Shown here one piece after another: positions 61,986 to 64,000 of a DNA stretch of 64,000 nt. A model generated the notes under the pieces. That model made no database searches. It was not told the DNA's origin and saw nothing but the letters and a program-made list of their open reading frames with translations. The translations under genes and the position numbers were made by a program. This stretch comes from Leucobacter aridicollis (GTDB lineage: Bacteria > Actinomycetota > Actinomycetes > Actinomycetales > Microbacteriaceae). Every line of letters starts with the position of its first letter. Positions within the stretch are counted from its first letter, which is position 1. The DNA lies in contig NZ_JACCBD010000001.1 in the NCBI RefSeq assembly GCF_013409595.1, forward strand, positions 682,001 to 746,000. The letters are read 5' to 3'.

Positions 61986-62052
61986 CGGCCGTCCCCGGCT
62001 AGCGGCAAACCGCCCGATCCCCGGTTGTTGGCCCGAGGCCGACGGCCTCCTT

Positions 62053-62075
62053 GCGGTACCCAAAACCGATACCGC
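62053..62075. promoter_or_regulatory. Inverted repeat before the DUF3556 gene
   Basis: GCGGTA (62053-62058) and TACCGC (62070-62075), 11-nt spacer, 37 bases before the ATG. A weak operator candidate. Confidence 0.3.
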
Positions 62076-62111
62076 GTTCCATCCAGAAGACCTGTCACCA
62101 AAGGAGTTGTC

Positions 62112-64000
62112 ATGGGTTTTACCGAAACGAGGTTCCCGAACGTGGAACCCGAAGCATTCATCCAGCGCCCGCTGCAGGAGCGGTTGCGCGTGCTCACCAC
62201 GCAGTGGGCCGAGTGGGGCTTTGGCGCCGCTCGCAATATCTCCGTGCTCTACCTCGCAAAGGTCTTCGGCGCGTGGCTCATTGGCGGCGTGCTGCTCGTC
62301 ACGCTCACGTCGCACCTGAACCCGCTCGATCCGGCGTCGTGGTGGATGAACCCGATCGTCTACCAGAAGCTGCTCGTCATGACGATGCTGCTCGACGCGA
62401 TTGGTGTCGCCGGCTCGTGGGGCCCGCTCGCCGGTAAATTTGGCCCGCTCACCGGGGGGATCCTCTTCTGGTCCAGGCCTGGAACGATCAAACTCAGCCC
62501 CTACAAATGGATCCCGTTCACCGGCGGGAACCGGCGGACAGTGTTCGACGTGTTCCTGTATTACGGGTTCCTGTTCGCCATGGGCACGGCGCTCCTCCTG
62601 CCAGGCCAGACCGCGGCCGAGCTACCGGCGCTCGGCAGGTTCCAGGCCTACCTCACGGATCCCGCGAACGGCGTCCCGGTCTGGCTGACGCAGCACGCCG
62701 AGAGCTTCCTGCTCATTCAGACGACGCCGCTCGTGCTCGCGGTCGCACTGCTCCTCATCATTGGACTGCGAGACAAGACGATCTTCCTCGCCGCCCGCGC
62801 CGAGCAGTACCTGCTGCCGATCGTCTTCTTCATCGTGTTCCCGCACTTCTTCGAGGTCACGGACATGATCATCGCACTGAAGATCTTCCTCGTCACCGTC
62901 TGGGTCGGAGCCGGCTTCTCGAAGCTCAACCGGCACTTCAGCCTGGTGATCCCGCCGATGCTCAGCAACACCCCGTTCTGGCCGCCGCGCTGGCTGAAGA
63001 AGTCGATGTACAAGGACTTCGCCGGTAGCGACCTGCGGCCGAGCCGGCCGGCACACCTCATCGCCCACGTGCTCGGCACGATCGTCGAGATCGGCGCACC
63101 GCTCGTGATGCTGTTCGTCGCTGGCAGTGCGCTCGGCGGCCAGCTCACCGTGACGCTCGCGACGCTGCTCATGGTCGGGTTCTGCCTGTTCATCATCTCG
63201 ACCTTCCCTCTCGCTGTGCCGCTCGAATGGAACATGCTGTTCGCGATCTGCGCCGTCGTCTTCTTCATCGGGTACCCGAACGGTGTGGGGTTCAGCGTGT
63301 TCGACATGTCGCAGCCGTGGCTGCCGTTCGCCGTCATCGCGATCCCGGTGTTCTTCGTCATCTTCGGCAGCATCCGCCCCGACAAGGTGTCGTTCCTCGC
63401 TTCGCTCCGCCAGTACGGCGGCAACTGGGCCTCTGCGCTATGGGCGATCCACCCCGACGCTGAGCACAAACTGCACCGCGTGCACCGGCCGACGACCGAT
63501 CAGATCGACCAGCTCCAGACGATGGGGCTGCCGTATCCGGTCGCCGAGACCTTCCTGCAGATGACCATCGGCTGGCGCTCACTGCACTCGCAGGGGCGAG
63601 GACTGTTCTCCGTGCTCCTCGAAGACGTGCCAGACATCGACCACCGCCGCGTGCGAGAGGCCGAGTTCGGGTGCAACGCGATGATCGGCTTCAACTTTGG
63701 GGAGGGGCACTTCCACAACGAGGAACTGATCGCGGCCATCCAAGAGCAGGCACAGTTCGAACCTGGCGAGTTCATCGTCGCCTGGGTCGAGTCGGAAGCG
63801 CTGTGGAGCGGCATCCAGGAGTATCGCCTCATCGACGCCGCGCTCGGCGTCGTCGAGCGCGGCCACTGGCGGGTGAAGGACGCGGTTGCGGCACAGCCGT
63901 GGCTGCCCGACGGGCCGATCCCGCTCACCGTGACCTGGCGCTCGCCGCAATTCGAGCAGCTCCGGTTCACCGCAACCGATATTGTTGGGCCAGACGCGGC
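62112..64000 (+). CDS. DUF3556-type membrane protein (3' end outside window)
   Basis: 629 codons visible, no stop before the window ends; AAGGAG 6 bases before ATG 62112. Many membrane segments in the first 450 residues (LLVMTMLLDAIGVAGSW, LLIQTTPLVLAVALLLIIGL, FFIVFPHFFEVTDMIIALKIFLV), then a soluble C-terminal part (TIGWRSLHSQGRGLFSVLLEDVPD, FNFGEGHFHNEELIAAIQ). The pattern matches the DUF3556 family described mainly from mycobacteria and relatives. Function unknown. Its position after an acyl-CoA ligase may point to lipid or envelope chemistry. Confidence 0.75.
   Translation, partial: MGFTETRFPNVEPEAFIQRPLQERLRVLTTQWAEWGFGAARNISVLYLAKVFGAWLIGGVLLVTLTSHLNPLDPASWWMNPIVYQKLLVMTMLLDAIGVAGSWGPLAGKFGPLTGGILFWSRPGTIKLSPYKWIPFTGGNRRTVFDVFLYYGFLFAMGTALLLPGQTAAELPALGRFQAYLTDPANGVPVWLTQHAESFLLIQTTPLVLAVALLLIIGLRDKTIFLAARAEQYLLPIVFFIVFPHFFEVTDMIIALKIFLVTVWVGAGFSKLNRHFSLVIPPMLSNTPFWPPRWLKKSMYKDFAGSDLRPSRPAHLIAHVLGTIVEIGAPLVMLFVAGSALGGQLTVTLATLLMVGFCLFIISTFPLAVPLEWNMLFAICAVVFFIGYPNGVGFSVFDMSQPWLPFAVIAIPVFFVIFGSIRPDKVSFLASLRQYGGNWASALWAIHPDAEHKLHRVHRPTTDQIDQLQTMGLPYPVAETFLQMTIGWRSLHSQGRGLFSVLLEDVPDIDHRRVREAEFGCNAMIGFNFGEGHFHNEELIAAIQEQAQFEPGEFIVAWVESEALWSGIQEYRLIDAALGVVERGHWRVKDAVAAQPWLPDGPIPLTVTWRSPQFEQLRFTATDIVGPDA

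Overview
The window is high-GC (72% in a sampled line, 2941-3000), densely coded DNA. Starts are ATG, GTG or possibly TTG, many genes are joined by ATGA overlaps, and a LAxTG-type wall-sorting signal, an actinobacterial-type Asp23 cluster and a DUF3556 gene are present. This points to an actinobacterium, probably Microbacteriaceae (Leucobacter-like); the genus is inference. I see no rRNA, tRNA, CRISPR array, transposase, integrase or phage gene.

Layout. 1-2650: end of a metallo-beta-lactamase-fold hydrolase, then a lower-GC patch with three small unknown proteins, two of them tandem paralogues. 2725-6695 (minus): PucR-type regulator, MHS-family permease and ArgE/DapE-type deacylase, a small uptake-and-hydrolysis unit. 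6952-10635: a large wall-anchored phosphodiester glycosidase/metallophosphatase, flanked by 56-bp direct repeats that copy the start of the PucR gene. 10955-11563: DHFR-like reductase ending in a 12-bp tandem repeat. 11944-23453: a nine-gene operon (aldo/keto reductase-like protein, M20 amidohydrolase, peptide-type ABC importer, two LLM flavin monooxygenases, and a DUF1684-flavin reductase fusion). It looks like import, reduced-flavin-dependent oxidation and amide hydrolysis of one unidentified substrate, and it is the best candidate for an undescribed catabolic system here.

23576-34985 carries a CPBP protease, an SdpI-like protein, an SSADH-type dehydrogenase, an MHS permease, an SMP-30-like lactonase, an amidohydrolase, a glutaminase-MFS pair, an NAD(P)-binding protein with an HxlR regulator, and a TetR gene divergent from an acyl-CoA dehydrogenase (35136-36923). 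36972-42747 holds an MFS exporter and a wall module (LCP ligase, FtsW/RodA, histidine kinase, response regulator). 42744-45858 is a nitrilase/NCS1-permease operon divergent from a TetR gene with two clear operator palindromes.

45959-52207 has a zinc-ribbon protein, an RluA pseudouridine synthase, and an envelope-stress block. That block has four Asp23/Gls24-like proteins, DUF2273, a DUF6286-like protein, an AmaP-like anchor, a YtxH-like protein, CsbD and an ECF sigma factor. The gene after the sigma factor may fuse a degenerate anti-sigma domain to an Asp23-like domain. 52262-64000: an SDR with an N-terminal zinc ribbon, a copper-type cluster (His/Met-rich membrane protein, PCuAC lipoprotein, PepSY protein), a small export protein sharing a palindrome-bearing intergenic region with a NarL-type two-component system, an ankyrin lipoprotein, an acyl-CoA ligase, and a DUF3556 membrane protein cut by the window end.
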